A stretch of DNA of 13,092 nt from positions 1 to 13,092 of the forward strand of contig CAYHBO010000042.1 of assembly GCA_964354855.1 (NCBI GenBank). The letters run 5' to 3'. This document shows positions 12,044 to 13,092 of the stretch, piece by piece. The position numbers were made by a program, and so were the translations under genes. Numbering within the stretch: the stretch's first letter is position 1; each line of letters starts with the position of its first letter. This DNA is from CAYHBO01 sp964354855 (GTDB lineage Bacteria; Babelota; Babeliae; Babelales; RVW-14). A model generated the notes under the pieces. That model ran no database searches. It saw only the letters and a list, made by a program, of their open reading frames with translations, and had not been told where the DNA came from.

Positions 12044-13092
12044 TCAAGTTTTTCTCAGTAAATGTACCAGCTCCATCCCCAGTGCCAGGCCAAGACCACA
12101 AAGGCATGATCGTTTCCAAGTAGAACAATAGGCTTCTGATTTGGATTTATGATACAAATAATTCCCCACTTCACAGGCACCAGCAAGAACAACGCCACAG
12201 GCAATCGATGGTACCGTAGATTTTTTAAATATTCTATCCTCAATCTGCGCCACTGATGGTTGCAAAGAACTCAAATCACCGTCACTCTGCGCCCGATTTG
12301 ATGATTGCATAAGACCGTACTTCGTTAAAAAATCATACATAGGTTGATGCCAAAGCATTGGGCTTCCTGAATGATGCAAGTTATAAATTGAATCACAATG
12401 CCCTCCGCCCTCAAACTCTAACAGATACGTATTTTTATTCTTATCTCGCTCAGAATTTTTAATCAAAGCACAATAAATCATTCTACTATGATTGATTGGA
12501 ATGAGCCCATCACTATACGAATGTGCTATAAAAATAGGAATCGTAGGAATAATATTCTGCACTGATGTTATCGGATGAATCCCTTCAGCATCATACGCAG
12601 GTAAAATCAATTTTACTGTATGCTTAGTAAACTTTCGATTAATTCCTAAACTATCCGGAAACACACATCGTTGAGCCAATGGCCCAAAAGGTCCCAATAA
12701 GCCACTCAATATTTCTTTCTCAAACAGATCTGCAAATGGCGAAATCACCACAGCTACTTTAATTCTATCAAGTATCTTTTTATGATTTTTATCAGAACTC
12801 TTACTAAGATACCCAAGCGTATTAAGCCATGTAGCCGCACCTTTTGAAACACCAAAAGCAATAATTTCTGTGACTGAATTTTTTTTCAATACCTCTTCAC
12901 ATGCTGCAATAACTTGCTTGATATCACCTTCTTGTCCAAAACAAAGCTTATCTATACCAAAACGCGTCACAAGAGCCTCAGGCCCTGTATGACCATACAA
13001 ATCAAGCTCAGGAAAAATCTCACTTACCAAGATTCCCTTACACAACTTAGCATTTTCGCCTAACCCATGTGCATAAACAACAACGGGATCTA
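12044..13092 (-). CDS. Alpha/beta hydrolase, paralogue 2 (5' end beyond the window)
   Basis: The reading frame is open from the right edge (first full codon at 13088-13090). It opens with DPVVVYAHGLGENAKL, matching VPVVVYAHGLG of the neighbouring paralogue. The TTG at 13043-13045 is therefore internal, and the real start with any signal peptide lies outside. The triad is intact: Ser in AFGVSKGAATW, Asp in AHSYSDGLIPINHS and His in GGGHCDS. Most of the catalytic domain aligns with the 10873-11997 product at more than half of positions by eye. The C-terminus again ends in two hydrophobic segments (PSIACGVVLAGACEVGNYL and CLCGLGLALGMELVHLL), separated by a short basic linker. This is a tandem duplication, with the two copies on one strand 46 bp apart and probably co-transcribed. 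Confidence 0.83.
   Translation of the reverse strand, partial: DPVVVYAHGLGENAKLCKGILVSEIFPELDLYGHTGPEALVTRFGIDKLCFGQEGDIKQVIAACEEVLKKNSVTEIIAFGVSKGAATWLNTLGYLSKSSDKNHKKILDRIKVAVVISPFADLFEKEILSGLLGPFGPLAQRCVFPDSLGINRKFTKHTVKLILPAYDAEGIHPITSVQNIIPTIPIFIAHSYSDGLIPINHSRMIYCALIKNSERDKNKNTYLLEFEGGGHCDSIYNLHHSGSPMLWHQPMYDFLTKYGLMQSSNRAQSDGDLSSLQPSVAQIEDRIFKKSTVPSIACGVVLAGACEVGNYLYHKSKSEAYCSTWKRSCLCGLGLALGMELVHLLRKT

Noticed and set aside
13043..13045. TTG as the start of the second hydrolase
   Set aside because: The frame continues upstream to the window edge and encodes VVVYAHGLG, which is conserved with the paralogue. The TTG is internal and the gene is 5'-partial.

Overview
The window reads as a compact, low-to-moderate G+C (near 40 % by eye) genome of a Gram-negative-type bacterium. 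MurA shows peptidoglycan synthesis, KdsB shows a KDO-containing lipopolysaccharide, and there is a small lipoprotein with a clear lipobox. Dense packing, overlapping convergent genes, a PutP-type solute importer and two secreted alpha/beta hydrolases would fit a reduced, host-associated lineage such as Candidatus Dependentiae (TM6). That placement is an inference from style, not a proven assignment.

Layout, left to right. (1) Positions 1-207, minus strand: tRNA-Gly(UCC), cut by the window edge, preceded by tRNA-Tyr(GUA) with its own promoter. This Tyr-Gly order is the classical one upstream of tuf. (2) 280-1368, minus: tsaE and a YacP/NYN-domain RNase gene. (3) 1442-2350, plus: an isolated F1 gamma subunit gene (atpG), whose 3' end overlaps convergent murA (2322-3665, minus) by 29 bp. 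(4) 3715-5831, plus: promoter, kdsB and an overlapping gene for an unrecognised 431-residue membrane-associated protein. (5) 5833-6202, minus: tmRNA (ssrA), directly abutting that gene and encoding a proteolysis tag with an unusual end (-AAYG rather than -LAA). (6) 6281-7114, plus: rsmA, closed by a strong bidirectional terminator. (7) 7227-9128, minus: a small acidic lipoprotein and a PutP-like sodium/solute symporter, separated by a region rich in inverted repeats. (8) 9208-9314: a dispersed-repeat-like long hairpin. (9) 9403-10787, minus: a three-gene operon of histidine phosphatase, MazG-like NTP pyrophosphohydrolase and CsaA. (10) 10873-13092, minus: two tandem paralogous alpha/beta hydrolases, the upstream one running off the window. 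Each carries a C-terminal pair of hydrophobic helices.

Functionally most of the window is housekeeping: translation (tRNAs, TsaE, RsmA, tmRNA, YacP), envelope (MurA, KdsB), energy (AtpG), nucleotide hygiene (MazG-like) and uptake (PutP-like). The unexplained parts are the 431-residue protein, the paired hydrolases with their tiny leader ORF, the tmRNA tag end, and the long inverted repeat at 9.2 kb. No CRISPR array, transposase, prophage or rRNA gene is visible.
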